The notes: generated by a model from the sequence alone, not told the origin. DNA of 64,000 nucleotides from SZUA-584 sp040768905 (GCA_040768905.1 JAXGMA010000001.1:1984001-2048000); one strand, 5' to 3'. Counted from the first letter of the stretch, positions 1 through 8,202 are shown. Numbers and translations are program-made.

Positions 1-106
1 CCTCTGCGGATATGAGCCCCTTTTCATCTCTTTTGGCATCTAAAAAAGCCTTGGTGTCTTCCCAAAGCTTGGCGCGTTTCTCACGCAGTTCTAATATGGC
101 TGACAT
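1..106 (-). CDS. Phage major capsid protein, HK97 family (N-terminal part only)
   Basis: The minus-strand reading frame starts at the ATG at 106-104 after a purine-rich ribosome site (AAGGAAGGGG) and runs off the left edge. The visible 35 residues (MSAILELREKRAKLWEDTKA...) are the charged helical delta-domain start typical of HK97 gp5-like capsid proteins, which is later removed by the maturation protease. The protease and portal genes lie directly upstream in the transcript, which supports the assignment. Only the start can be seen, so nothing can be said about whether the gene is intact. Confidence 0.75.
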   Translation of the reverse strand, partial: MSAILELREKRAKLWEDTKAFLDAKRDEKGLISAE

Positions 107-129
107 TGTATAAACCCCTTCCTTTTAAT

Positions 130-152
130 TAAAAAAACCGCGTATTGCGGTT
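130..152 (-). terminator. Intrinsic terminator between protease and capsid genes
   Basis: On the minus strand a six-base-pair hairpin (AACCGC / GCGGTT, five-base loop) is followed by a run of seven T. It lies between the protease stop and the capsid start. It may act as a partial terminator that adjusts capsid expression relative to the upstream genes. Confidence 0.6.
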
Positions 153-168
153 CAGTGTTTTTGGTTTG

Positions 169-849
169 TTATTTGAGTTGCGCTAACCTGTCGAGCAGCT
201 GGTCTGCCGGTATACCATCCGGCTTGGATGGATAGGCGCTTTTGAGCTTATTGACCACGCTCAGCACCAACGCTCTGCTGTCAAACGCATAGTCCGTTTT
301 TGTTTCCTTCTCCTCCTTATACAGCAAACCGTCGCAGAAGCCCCACGATATGGCTTTCTTTGCGCTCAGCCATGTTTCGTTGGTCATGAACTGTGCGAGC
401 TTGGCGCGCTGCGCACCGGTCTTGAGCTCATATGCATTGAGAATGGCTTCTTTGACTTCCTTGAGCATATCGATGCAGGCGGCAAGGTCGGCTTCGTTGC
501 CAAAAACAAGACTCATGGGATCGTGCAGCATGAGCATCCCCGCCGGGCTGATGAGCACGTCATCACCGCCCATGGCGACAACAGACGCGGCGCTGGCGGC
601 AAGGCTGTCAATCTTGACCGTGACCTTGCCTTTATGCTCTTTGAGCATGTTGTAGATCTGCACAGCTGCGAACACATCGCCGCCTGGCGAATTCAGCCAC
701 ACTGTGATGTCACCGGTATGCATCTGCAATTCCTGTTTAAACTGTTTGGGCGTGATCTCATCGCCGAACCACGAGTATTCCGCGATGACGCCATCGATGC
801 GCAGCGTGTTATCATCTGCCGTGTCCCACACCCAGAATTTTTTGTTCAT
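169..849 (-). CDS. ClpP-like prohead (head maturation) protease
   Basis: This 226-residue protein matches the phage-encoded ClpP-related serine protease family that cleaves the capsid delta domain and scaffold during head maturation. The nucleophile region is visible as LAASAASVVAMGG (about residues 83-95) and the catalytic histidine region as MLMLHDP (about 105-111). The early stretch ITVWLNSPGGDVFAA is the usual oxyanion-loop segment of ClpP folds. Its ATG overlaps the portal stop by four bases (ATGA), so the two are translationally coupled. The length is normal for the family. Confidence 0.88.
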   Translation of the reverse strand: MNKKFWVWDTADDNTLRIDGVIAEYSWFGDEITPKQFKQELQMHTGDITVWLNSPGGDVFAAVQIYNMLKEHKGKVTVKIDSLAASAASVVAMGGDDVLISPAGMLMLHDPMSLVFGNEADLAACIDMLKEVKEAILNAYELKTGAQRAKLAQFMTNETWLSAKKAISWGFCDGLLYKEEKETKTDYAFDSRALVLSVVNKLKSAYPSKPDGIPADQLLDRLAQLK

Positions 850-2072
850 GCGTTGTTTCCTCCTTCCTTTGTTTTTACATACGCACCTATGTCTTTGAGT
901 TTGAGCATATTACCATTGACCATGTAGATATCACCGCCTTCTGCTGATGGAATCGCGTTCAGATTTTCAAGTGCTCTGACATCGTTGGGTGACAAAAAGC
1001 CATTTTGAATACCTACGGCATACCCATTCATCCGACTCTGGTAGTCGCCTCTGAGCAACCCTTCAACCACAAAGCTGGCAAAATATTCTTTCTTCTCTTT
1101 TCCTGAAAACATTGCCTTGGTTAACGCCTGTTCCCATCGCACCAGCCATGGGCGTATTGTATGAACCACAAAACTGATGCTCTGCGATTCAATATTGCTA
1201 AAGGTGGCTCTGTCGAGGCTTGCTACCAAATGCGGGGGTACCCGGAATATGCGGCATATCTCCTCTGTCTGAAATTTGCGTGTCTCCAAAAACTGGGCCT
1301 GCTCGGGCGGTATGCCGATGCTTTTGAACGACATGCCCTCTTCTAAAACTGCAATGCGGTGGGCATTTCCGCTGCCCTGATACACCGCGTTCCAGCTGTC
1401 ACGCACCCTTGCCGGATCTTTGACAACGCCCGGATGTTCAAGCACGCCGCCGGGGTTGGCGCCGTTGGCGAAAAACTTGGCACCATATTCTTCAGTCGCG
1501 ATGGCCATACCGATGGCGTTCTTGGCCATGGCTATTGGAGAGTAGCCAATAAGGCCGTCGAACCCCAGGCCCGGTATATGGAGCACCTCATCGCCGCGCA
1601 GCGGGTATTGCTCACCGTCTTTGTTGTAGAGGTAGAATATCTCGCCTTTTTCTGTCCGGCTGACCGTCATCTTGTCCGGGAGCAGCGGGTACAGCGCCAG
1701 CACTTTGCCTCTGCCGTCCCTGATGATCTGCGCGTACGCGTTGCCCCACAAAAGAAGATGCCCCATCAGTGTTTCCCTGAACACAAATGAGGTCATCTCC
1801 GGATTGGGCTCGCTATGCAGAAGGTAGTACAGCGGATGGTCGGTGGCTTTTTCTTTGCCGTTGTCTGTATACCGGTATGTATGCAGCGGCAATGACGCGA
1901 TGGTTTCAGCCAGTATTCTCACGCAGGCGTACACGGCTGTGGTCTGCATCGCTGTGCGCTCATTGACCACCTTGCCGCTCGGTGTGCTCCCAAAGAAGAA
2001 GTTTGCGACGCTGCTCCACCAGTTCTTTGGCCCGGCACGGGATTTGAGCCAGCTTATGATTCTGTTTGCCAT
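846..2072 (-). CDS. Phage portal protein, HK97 family
   Basis: The portal forms the dodecameric ring through which DNA is packaged. The start is set at the ATG at 2072 because AGGAGG lies just upstream; the open frame extends 20 codons further without a good ribosome site. Family features include WWSSVANFFFG near the N-terminus, the TTAVYACVRILAETIASLPLH segment, PDKMTV and RIFRVPPHLV. The length of 408 residues is normal. The neighbouring terminase gene is missing, so this copy is probably part of a defective prophage. Confidence 0.9.
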   Translation of the reverse strand: MANRIISWLKSRAGPKNWWSSVANFFFGSTPSGKVVNERTAMQTTAVYACVRILAETIASLPLHTYRYTDNGKEKATDHPLYYLLHSEPNPEMTSFVFRETLMGHLLLWGNAYAQIIRDGRGKVLALYPLLPDKMTVSRTEKGEIFYLYNKDGEQYPLRGDEVLHIPGLGFDGLIGYSPIAMAKNAIGMAIATEEYGAKFFANGANPGGVLEHPGVVKDPARVRDSWNAVYQGSGNAHRIAVLEEGMSFKSIGIPPEQAQFLETRKFQTEEICRIFRVPPHLVASLDRATFSNIESQSISFVVHTIRPWLVRWEQALTKAMFSGKEKKEYFASFVVEGLLRGDYQSRMNGYAVGIQNGFLSPNDVRALENLNAIPSAEGGDIYMVNGNMLKLKDIGAYVKTKEGGNNA

Positions 2073-2148
2073 TAACGTCCTCCTGAAAAAGGGTAGAAAA
2101 AAGCACCGCGGTGGCGATGCTTGGTTTTTCAATAAAAGCGTAGAATTT

Positions 2149-2619
2149 CTATTTCATTACTCGCTCGAACAGTTCTCTAAGACTTTGTTTTACAATATCC
2201 CATTGTAGGTCACCCACATACGGGTTCTTGATTTTGTATCGTTCCCATAGCCTTTTTAAGGAATCTGAGCGTTCGATACTATTCAAATAGTCTTGTCCCG
2301 ATTCAAAAACACGCGCATGTGAGCCCCGATGTTGTGCAGTTTTCTTAAATGCAGATGGTAGGTATTTCCATCTAATATCGTTTCGGCGCAAAGTGGTGAT
2401 GATATAAATATCATAAAAATCACGCATCCTTGTGTTTGCTGTGCCTCTTATAAGTATCGTCTCGAGTTTTTCAGCAAGAACCGATTCTAAATTATAGGCC
2501 AGTATGCTAATATGTCTATCCTCAAACATCAACTGAAAGCTGTAATCTATTTCTTTCGGGGTGATAATGTCTCCTGTAGTAATATCAATTCTTATTGTTT
2601 GTCTTGTCTTTTCAAGCAT
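2149..2619 (-). pseudogene. AbiEii-type nucleotidyltransferase toxin, 5'-truncated
   Basis: The 156-residue product matches the middle and C-terminal part of AbiEii nucleotidyltransferases (type IV toxin-antitoxin / abortive infection). It carries the family stretches RIDITTGDIITP, YNLESVLAEKLET and RMRDFYDIY. The N-terminal catalytic part with the GS..R.T.D.D core is missing, and an in-frame stop lies 15 bases upstream of the first ATG. No AbiEi antitoxin gene is next to it. The break point coincides with the left side of the MobC/recombinase element, which suggests that insertion or deletion removed the 5' half. It is almost certainly inactive. Confidence 0.75.
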
Positions 2620-2647
2620 GGCACTCGTTTATACAAATGTCCACTTG

Positions 2648-2669
2648 CAAGGGAGCTCGCGCTCCCTTG
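2648..2669 (+). other. Candidate origin of transfer (hairpin upstream of mobC)
   Basis: A perfect nine-base-pair inverted repeat (CAAGGGAGC / GCTCCCTTG, four-base loop) lies about 55 bp upstream of the MobC-like gene and is followed by TGGACCCTCTGCA. Hairpins in this position next to mobC are typical of oriT sites of mobilizable elements. The nick site cannot be defined by eye. Confidence 0.45.
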
Positions 2670-2722
2670 GACCCTCTGCACTGGCGGCTGTGCCGCTAAA
2701 ATAAGAAAAAGAAGGATGGTAT

Positions 2723-3031
2723 ATGAGGACAAGAAAACACGCCTGCCTTTTCTACATGAATGATAATGAGAACAGGCATTTTGAAAAGCAATTGGCCGTG
2801 ACCGGCCTGAAAAAATCGGCGCTGCTTCGCTGGCTTGTTATGGGCATTGACGTTCAGCCTAAGCCATCCGAGGAGGTAATCCAGATATACCGCTTGGTAG
2901 CCACCATCGCCAATAACGTCAACCAGATAGCGAAGATCGCCAATGCCACGGGATATGTGGATCCCAAAAAGATAGATGGGCTGCTCATTATGGTGGACAA
3001 ATGCTGGCAGATGATTAAGAAAATTTGCTGA
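2723..3031 (+). CDS. MobC-like mobilization (relaxosome) protein
   Basis: A 102-residue protein whose central and C-terminal part (ATIANNVNQIAKIANATGYV) is the conserved helix of bacterial MobC proteins. These bind oriT DNA as accessory factors of the relaxase. The N-terminal part (FEKQLAVTGLKKSALLRWLVMG) resembles the ribbon-helix-helix region of the family. No relaxase gene follows, only a TnpW-like gene and a recombinase, so the mobilization module is incomplete. A ribosome site (GAAGGA) precedes the ATG. Confidence 0.72.
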   Translation: MRTRKHACLFYMNDNENRHFEKQLAVTGLKKSALLRWLVMGIDVQPKPSEEVIQIYRLVATIANNVNQIAKIANATGYVDPKKIDGLLIMVDKCWQMIKKIC

Positions 3032-3045
3032 TGGGGAGGTTGGCT

Positions 3046-3243
3046 ATGAGCGATAAAAAGTTAACAGTGCAGGAGGAACGCCGCTTTGTTCTGGGAGACC
3101 GTCTAATGGCGTCGGAGTTGAAGCTTGGCCGGACGGTGTTTGATGTAACCAGCAAGATGTCCAACGAGGCCAACAGCTTCAAAGATATAGTGCAAAAGGT
3201 CACGGAGCGGGAAATCCATAAGGCTGATAAAAACGCCGGATAA
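3046..3243 (+). CDS. TnpW-like small transposon protein
   Basis: A 65-residue protein starting at the ATG after GGGGAGG; a longer frame from 3025 is possible. Its second half (LKLGRTVFDVTSKM, then FKDIVQKVTEREI) aligns with that of the small protein at 20988-21170. Both sit immediately before a large serine recombinase. This is the layout of TnpW in Tn4451-type elements, and the pairing is the main support for the name. The biochemical role of TnpW is not established. Confidence 0.6.
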   Translation: MSDKKLTVQEERRFVLGDRLMASELKLGRTVFDVTSKMSNEANSFKDIVQKVTEREIHKADKNAG

Positions 3244-3249
3244 GCCTGT

Positions 3250-3311
3250 ACAGGGCGCGGATTATGGGGTATGATTTTTACAGGCTAAACTACTTCATAA
3301 TCTGTGCCTGT
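3250..3311 (+). repeat. Long hairpin with conserved loop upstream of recombinase 1
   Basis: An imperfect 16-17 bp inverted repeat (ACAGGGCGCGGATTATG at 3250-3266, CATAATCTGTGCCTGT at 3296-3311) encloses the loop sequence GGGTATGATTT...GCTAAACTACTT. The same loop with a different but also self-complementary stem precedes the second recombinase at 21194-21250. The loop holds a -10-like hexamer (TATGAT here, TATAAT there). Confidence 0.6.
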
Positions 3312-3335
3312 TCCGAATCTGAAAGGAGCAAGTCA

Positions 3336-5018
3336 ATGGATTATAAAGCAGCATTGTATTTGAGGCTGTCGCGGGACGACAAGAACTCCGACAGCGAAAG
3401 CATGAGCATATCTAACCAGAGAAACATGCTCATGGAATTCACAGAAGAAAGAGGGTGGCATGTCGAGGATATCTATATTGACGACGGCATATCCGGCACA
3501 ACGTTTGAGCGCCCGAGCTTTATGCGTATGGTGTTGGACATAGAGAAGAAGCGTATCAACATGGTTGTCGTCAAAGACCTATCACGGCTGGGCAGAAACT
3601 ACGTCAAGGTGGGCGAATACACGGATTTCTTCTTTCCCAAGCATCATGTGCGGTTTATCGCTGTAACCGAGAATATCGATTCTGAAAAGGATAACGACAT
3701 TGCCGGTTTTCTCAACGTGGTGCACGAGCATTACGCGAAGGATGTATCCCGGAAGATACGGGCAGCCCAAAAGTCGCTGATGAAAAAAGGTTTCTTTCTG
3801 GGAAGCCAGCCGCCTCTGGGATATGTGAAATCACCGGAGGACAAGCACAAGCTGATCGTTGATGAAGACGGTGCGGCCATTGTCAGAAGATTGTTTCATA
3901 TGTATGCCATCGGGCACACAGCAAGGCATATTGCGGATACGTTCAATCAGGAAGGTCTGCTGTCACCCAGAGAATATTACTTCAAACTCATCGGCCAACC
4001 CAATCCTTACACAAATGAAACCGTGCTATGGGGCAGTTCGACAGTGATGCGAATACTGCGTAATCAAGTGTACATTGGACACATGTGCAGCGGCAAACGC
4101 CGAAATCGATCGTTCAAGCTCAAACAGCGTGATGTCGTACCCGAGAACGAATGGATCGTGGTGGAGAACACGCACGAGCCGATTATCGACGAGGTGACTT
4201 GGGCGCGGGTACAGGAGCTGCTGTTGCAGAACAAGAGCAACAGCAAAGCCAAGACGATCAAGAGCGAGGACAAGAAGCTTCCCGCTCTTTTCGCCGGAAA
4301 GCTTAGGTGCGCCGATTGCAAGGCGGTGATGCACTATACGTCGTCCCGGAGCGGCAAGTACAAGACGTATTACAAGTACCGCTGCAGCACGTACACAAAT
4401 CAGGGTAAAACGGCGTGTAGCTTTCACTCCATCCGCGAAGACGAGCTCACTGAAATTGTGCTTAATGACATTCGCCGCTTATCCGAACTCATACGCATCA
4501 ACAGCGACGAGATGCTTCAGGTGCTTCTGGAGTCGAACAGCCGGACAAAGCAAAACGGTCATGCCAAATTGGATAAGGATATTCGGAGCGTTCAGGCCAA
4601 TATGAAGGATGTATCCAACCGGATTGACCTGCTGATGGACGAGCGCATGAGCGGCAATGTGTCAGATGCGATGTTCAAGCATCTGATGGCCAAGTACGAG
4701 GCGCAGCAAAATCAGCTTATGTCCAGCCTGTCGGAATTGAAAACGGAGCAGTCTGTCGTCAAAGATGATACCGAAAACATCAGGCACCTGATGGAACGCT
4801 TTGAAAAGAGCGCATACATTGAGGTGCTGGACAGGGATACCGTGTGCGAGCTGATAGACTTCATATGGATATTCAAAAAGGAGAAGGCCGGGAAAGGCTA
4901 CAGGCAGAAGATAGGCATCCACTACAATTTTGTTGGAGAATTGAACGGATGCGATATCCTTGAATATTTCGACCATATCACCAAACACCAGAATGCAAAA
5001 GACCAGACTGCGGTATAG
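3336..5018 (+). CDS. Large serine recombinase (TnpX-like), element 1
   Basis: This 560-residue site-specific recombinase excises and integrates its element by serine chemistry. The start at 3336 has AAAGGAG upstream. The resolvase domain begins with ALYLRLSRDD and the nucleophilic Ser is in RLSRDD. It continues with DDGISGTTFERP and VVKDLSRLGRN. Then come the recombinase domain (LGYVKSPEDKHKLIVDEDGA), a zinc ribbon (CADC at about 334-337 with CSTYTNQGKTAC) and a C-terminal coiled coil. It is close to the second recombinase at 21268-22953. The reading frame is intact. Confidence 0.93.
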   Translation: MDYKAALYLRLSRDDKNSDSESMSISNQRNMLMEFTEERGWHVEDIYIDDGISGTTFERPSFMRMVLDIEKKRINMVVVKDLSRLGRNYVKVGEYTDFFFPKHHVRFIAVTENIDSEKDNDIAGFLNVVHEHYAKDVSRKIRAAQKSLMKKGFFLGSQPPLGYVKSPEDKHKLIVDEDGAAIVRRLFHMYAIGHTARHIADTFNQEGLLSPREYYFKLIGQPNPYTNETVLWGSSTVMRILRNQVYIGHMCSGKRRNRSFKLKQRDVVPENEWIVVENTHEPIIDEVTWARVQELLLQNKSNSKAKTIKSEDKKLPALFAGKLRCADCKAVMHYTSSRSGKYKTYYKYRCSTYTNQGKTACSFHSIREDELTEIVLNDIRRLSELIRINSDEMLQVLLESNSRTKQNGHAKLDKDIRSVQANMKDVSNRIDLLMDERMSGNVSDAMFKHLMAKYEAQQNQLMSSLSELKTEQSVVKDDTENIRHLMERFEKSAYIEVLDRDTVCELIDFIWIFKKEKAGKGYRQKIGIHYNFVGELNGCDILEYFDHITKHQNAKDQTAV

Positions 5019-5026
5019 TCTGGTCT
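5000..5026 (+). terminator. Inverted repeat overlapping the recombinase 1 stop codon
   Basis: A perfect ten-base inverted repeat (AGACCAGACT / AGTCTGGTCT, seven-base loop) straddles the stop codon. There is no T-run after it, so it is a weak terminator candidate at best; it may instead be an element-end structure. Confidence 0.4.
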
Positions 5027-5107
5027 AACAACACCTTTAAGTGCTGAGATCATATGGCGGAGAGAGAAACCGTACAAACAAGGTACAAAAACAGAAAAAG
5101 CGCTCTT

Positions 5108-5120
5108 AAAGTAGCTTAGC
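5108..5120 (-). repeat. Inverted copy of the recombinase-upstream 13-mer
   Basis: AAAGTAGCTTAGC here is the exact reverse complement of GCTAAGCTACTTT at 21225-21237 and nearly that of GCTAAACTACTTC at 3284-3296. The copies at 3284 and 5108 therefore bracket recombinase 1 in opposite orientation. It may mark the end of element 1. The rest of 5027-5537 holds no convincing gene. Confidence 0.5.
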
Positions 5121-5537
5121 TATTTGGACTTGTCAAGAAAAGTGCAGTTGCAAACATTCAAATGAATTTTCTGCAACCGGCGCATAGCGTAGCAAACAGA
5201 GGTTCTGGTAAATTTCGTCCTGTTGATAGGGATATGCCGCTTTCCGCTTTCTTCTCTCGCGATGTACCATCGGGCCATCCACCCGCATTCGTCAGAATGC
5301 TCGATATACAGAAAATACTGTGAGTCAAGAAAAAGAATAATCGCGCTAAAAAGCGTTTCTTTCTGCTACGCGTTCGACTGAGCGCGCAGTACTCGTTACT
5401 AAAAGCTATAAAAATGAGAATAGATCGGAACCAATGAAACGCGCGCTTGCATTGCGACATATCATGGACAAAGGTAATTTGGATCGTCGAAATGTTGTCT
5501 ACGTTCAAATAAACAAACAGTTTTACATAATATATTA

Positions 5538-5566
5538 TTGACATTAAAAAATGCTAATGATAAGCT
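5538..5566 (+). promoter_or_regulatory. Candidate promoter of the short repeat protein
   Basis: TTGACA (5538-5543) is followed after 17 bp by TGA-TAAGCT (an extended but poor -10). It lies about 45 bp ahead of the c-di-GMP aptamer, where a leader transcript would need to begin. Confidence 0.45.
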
Positions 5567-5601
5567 AAATTTGATAAAATTTAATAATTCTATTTTAAGA
5601 A

Positions 5602-5683
5602 AAGAGCAAACCTGTTGAAAGACAGGGACGCAAAGCGAGAAGTCTAAGACGTTTCATATCGCGTCATGATAGTTCAGCTGCCT
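5602..5683 (+). promoter_or_regulatory. c-di-GMP-I riboswitch (GEMM-I), site 1
   Basis: The aptamer core GAGCAAACC, a stem closed by GAAA (TGT-TGAAAG-ACA), GGGACGCAAAGC, the AGTCTAAGAC segment and the closing AGCTGCC fit the GEMM-I consensus. The G before CAAACC, equivalent to the ligand-contacting G20 of the Vibrio Vc2 aptamer, is present. So is the A-rich CGCAAAGC that stacks between the two guanines. A G at the G20 position fits c-di-GMP rather than the 3',3'-cGAMP variant. The aptamer ends about 60 bp before the start codon of the short repeat protein and feeds directly into a terminator. Confidence 0.9.
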
Positions 5684-5707
5684 TGAATATTTTTGGGGCA
5701 GTTTTTT
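5678..5707 (+). terminator. Riboswitch-controlled terminator, site 1
   Basis: CTGCC (5678-5682) pairs with GGCAG (5697-5701), followed by six T. The 5' arm is also the 3' strand of the aptamer P1 stem. Ligand-stabilised P1 should therefore prevent the terminator, making this an ON switch. Confidence 0.75.
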
Positions 5708-5741
5708 ATTTTCTATCTTATTATTATAAAGGAGGAATGAA

Positions 5742-7799
5742 ATGATTAAGAAGTACAAGTTGGTTTTCTTGGCGGTAGCGGCTTTAGTACTAGTCATGGC
5801 GTTGGGAGTGGGGGTAGGCTTAGCATCGGGCAGCACTACCATTAACATCGAAGTTAAAAACAGCACTGGAGACCCAGTGCAGGGCGCCAAGGTATACCTC
5901 GGTGTAGGTGGTTGGCCATACATAGGGGAAACTGGTGCTGATGGAAAGCTTGAGTACACTCACAATAGTTCCCTCGGCAATATGAGGGTGCAGGTCACCG
6001 CACCTAACAACGGAGGGACTGAGACCACCGCCTATCAGGATACGTCTGTGAACCCGACATTTCAACTCCAAACCCACCAAGCGGTGATCCAACTCATCGA
6101 CCACAATGGTGACCCGCTGAGCGGTGGCAAGGTCGAAATTGGGCACGGCGGTTGGCCGGTGATTGGGACAACGAACGCAGACGGCAAGGTGTACCACGAG
6201 TACTTTGCGGGTACGCAAAACTTCCGCATGAGCTATAACTATGGTACCGAGACAAAAAGCCATACTCACACCGCGGGTGGATCGACATTGGTCTTCCAGA
6301 CCGGCCTGGTGGATCTGCAGTTCAGCGGGACTGTTGCACACGGTGTTAGCGGCTGGCCTCTCTATGCTGGTCCGACTGAGATGCTACCTGTGGAGCACAG
6401 GTTTGGTTTCTCTGGTTCTGGATACACGAGGAAGGAAATTCACTTAACCCCGATAGTGGGCGGTGTGCTTGAGAAAAGCATCTTCTATGTGCGTTTGCGC
6501 AACAGCAGCGGTGCTGGAATAGAAGGCGGCTCTGCGCAGCTTGGTGTGGGCGGATGGCCCTCAATGGGGACGACGGGCAGCGATGGTATTCTGCTCTATG
6601 CGCGTGATGGCAAGGTCGGAAATATGCGAGTGCAGATGACGGCACCTTTGGGCGGCACGCAGACCAGCCCGATGCAAAACCATGTGGCAAACTCTTTCTA
6701 TAACTTTCAGACGGCCCAACTGATTGTTCAGCTCATCGACCACAACGGCAGCCCGCTGAGTGGCGGCGAAGTCAGGATTGGCGACGGCGGTTGGCCGGTG
6801 ATCGGGACAACGGATGCAGATGGTAAGGTCTACCACGAGCACTTTGCTGCTACAAAGGAATTCCGCATGAGCTACAACTATGGGACCGAGACAAAGAGCC
6901 ACACTCACACCGAGGGCGGATCGACGTTGGTCTTTCAGACCGGCCTGGTGGATTTGCAGTTCAGCGGAACTGTTAAACACGGAGTTGGCGGCTGGCCTCT
7001 CTATACGGGTCCGACCGAGATGCTGCCTGTGGAGCACAGGTTTGCTTTTTCTGGTACAGGATACTCAAGCAAGGAACTTCGCTTAACCCCGACAGCGGGC
7101 GGTTTGCTTGAGAAAAGCATCTTCTATGTGCGTTTGCGCAACAGCAGCGGCGCTGGAATTGAAGGCGGTTCCGCACAGCTTGGTGTGGGCGGATGGCCCT
7201 CAATGGGGACTACGGGTAGCGATGGTATTCTACTCTATGCGCGAGACGGCAAGGTTGGAAACATACAAGTGCGGATGACGGCACCTTTGGGCGGCACGCA
7301 GACAAGCTCATCGCAAAACCATGCCAAAAATTCTTTCTATGACTTCCAGACAGCGCGGGTCGTGATTCAACTTAAAGACTCCGAGGGTGTCCTTCTTAAC
7401 GGTGGCATCGTGCGTGCCGGTTTTGGCGGATGGCCGGTAATTGGTACTACCGGCGACAATGGACAGGGGACGTTATATCACGAAATGCTTCCTGGACAGT
7501 ACAATTTCCGCACGACATTTAACGACACGACTGCGACAAAGAATCAGAATATTGCCACTCCAGTTGTTTTCCAGACAGTGCAGGCAGAGATTCAGCTCAT
7601 CGATAGCGAAGGGAACCTGCTCGACGGTGGAGTGGTACGCTTTGGCACGAGTGGGTGGCCAGTTATTGGTACAACAGGAGATGCAGGAGCAGGTACGGTT
7701 ACTCGTGAGATGTTCGAAGGTAGCTACAATTTCCGCATGACGTACAACGGCACGACCGTGACTATGAATCAAGACATAGCCACTCCAGTTGTTTTCTAA
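5742..7799 (+). CDS. Secreted GWP-repeat protein, short paralogue (no cell-wall anchor)
   Basis: This 685-residue protein has a signal peptide at about residues 1-28 (KKYKLVFLAVAALVLVMA...). The rest consists of about nine modules of 60-75 residues, each with a [GS]GWP motif followed by IGTT or a variant and a DG turn. Module ends read TLVFQT or PVVF. Residues from about 37 to 389 are encoded by DNA practically identical to the start of the large protein at 8630. The frame ends in TTC-TAA-ACT-TAA where other modules read TTC-CAA-ACN (FQT), so the end may have arisen by a CAA to TAA change. There is no sortase motif or membrane anchor. It is preceded by its own c-di-GMP riboswitch. Function is unknown; adhesion or matrix formation is inferred. 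Confidence 0.85.
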   Translation: MIKKYKLVFLAVAALVLVMALGVGVGLASGSTTINIEVKNSTGDPVQGAKVYLGVGGWPYIGETGADGKLEYTHNSSLGNMRVQVTAPNNGGTETTAYQDTSVNPTFQLQTHQAVIQLIDHNGDPLSGGKVEIGHGGWPVIGTTNADGKVYHEYFAGTQNFRMSYNYGTETKSHTHTAGGSTLVFQTGLVDLQFSGTVAHGVSGWPLYAGPTEMLPVEHRFGFSGSGYTRKEIHLTPIVGGVLEKSIFYVRLRNSSGAGIEGGSAQLGVGGWPSMGTTGSDGILLYARDGKVGNMRVQMTAPLGGTQTSPMQNHVANSFYNFQTAQLIVQLIDHNGSPLSGGEVRIGDGGWPVIGTTDADGKVYHEHFAATKEFRMSYNYGTETKSHTHTEGGSTLVFQTGLVDLQFSGTVKHGVGGWPLYTGPTEMLPVEHRFAFSGTGYSSKELRLTPTAGGLLEKSIFYVRLRNSSGAGIEGGSAQLGVGGWPSMGTTGSDGILLYARDGKVGNIQVRMTAPLGGTQTSSSQNHAKNSFYDFQTARVVIQLKDSEGVLLNGGIVRAGFGGWPVIGTTGDNGQGTLYHEMLPGQYNFRTTFNDTTATKNQNIATPVVFQTVQAEIQLIDSEGNLLDGGVVRFGTSGWPVIGTTGDAGAGTVTREMFEGSYNFRMTYNGTTVTMNQDIATPVVF

Positions 7800-7826
7800 A
7801 CTTAATTGCAGTTTGTGTGTAATCCA

Positions 7827-7865
7827 ATATACCGTTGTTTTTTATAGAACAACGGTATATTTGTA
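7827..7865 (+). terminator. Terminator after the short repeat protein
   Basis: A perfect 13-bp inverted repeat (7827-7839 / 7848-7860, ATATACCGTTGTT and complement) with an eight-base loop is followed by TTGTAT. The long stem makes termination likely despite the short T-run. Confidence 0.65.
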
Positions 7866-8113
7866 TGCGGCCAGCACCTACCGAAACCCACAAGCTTAGT
7901 TTATGCAGCCCATTGCATGTAATAGTTTCTACAGTACATGTTATGCTTTCGTTGGATAGGTAATAGACCAGGTTGGATCAAGATTTTGATGATAACAGAG
8001 AAGCGAAATCAACCTTGTGGGCCAAAATGGGCGAGTTAACAATATGCATAATGCGTACTGATCCTTAATGCGAACCAAGATTTGATAAATTACCTTTATT
8101 GTATCAAGTTATG

Positions 8114-8143
8114 TTGACATATGGAAAAGTCGAATGTTATAAT
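8114..8143 (+). promoter_or_regulatory. Promoter of the large surface protein leader
   Basis: TTGACA (8114-8119) and TATAAT (8138-8143) are both consensus hexamers, separated by 18 bp. Transcription from here would give a leader of about 480 bases containing the three aptamers in series. Confidence 0.75.
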
Positions 8144-8202
8144 ATCATCATAATTGAATACTGAAATTTATTATATCATTCAAAGCATTTTTTCAAAGCA
8201 AC

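Larger units (their letters stand above)
1..2072 (-). mobile_element. HK97-type prophage remnant (head module)
   Basis: Portal, ClpP-like maturation protease and major capsid protein are encoded in that order on the minus strand, which is the canonical head-morphogenesis order of HK97-like siphophages. The small and large terminase genes expected upstream of the portal are absent. Instead there is a truncated AbiEii fragment and a mobilizable element. The module continues beyond the left edge of the window, so only its right border is visible. Confidence 0.8.
2640..5120 (+). mobile_element. Decayed Tn4451-like mobilizable element 1
   Basis: A compact set consisting of a candidate oriT hairpin, a MobC-like protein, a TnpW-like protein and a large serine recombinase lies on the plus strand. 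The relaxase gene expected after mobC is absent, so the element is probably an internally deleted relic. Its gene order at the recombinase end (tnpW, hairpin with conserved loop, recombinase) matches that of the element at 16.8-22.95 kb. The exact ends are not resolved; the limits given are the outermost related sequence signals. Confidence 0.6.

Noticed and set aside
5158..5544. 128-residue minus-strand frame between element 1 and the riboswitch
   Set aside because: No ribosome site, composition unlike a protein (mixed Arg/Phe/Ser runs), no recognisable motif; the region is better read as noncoding.
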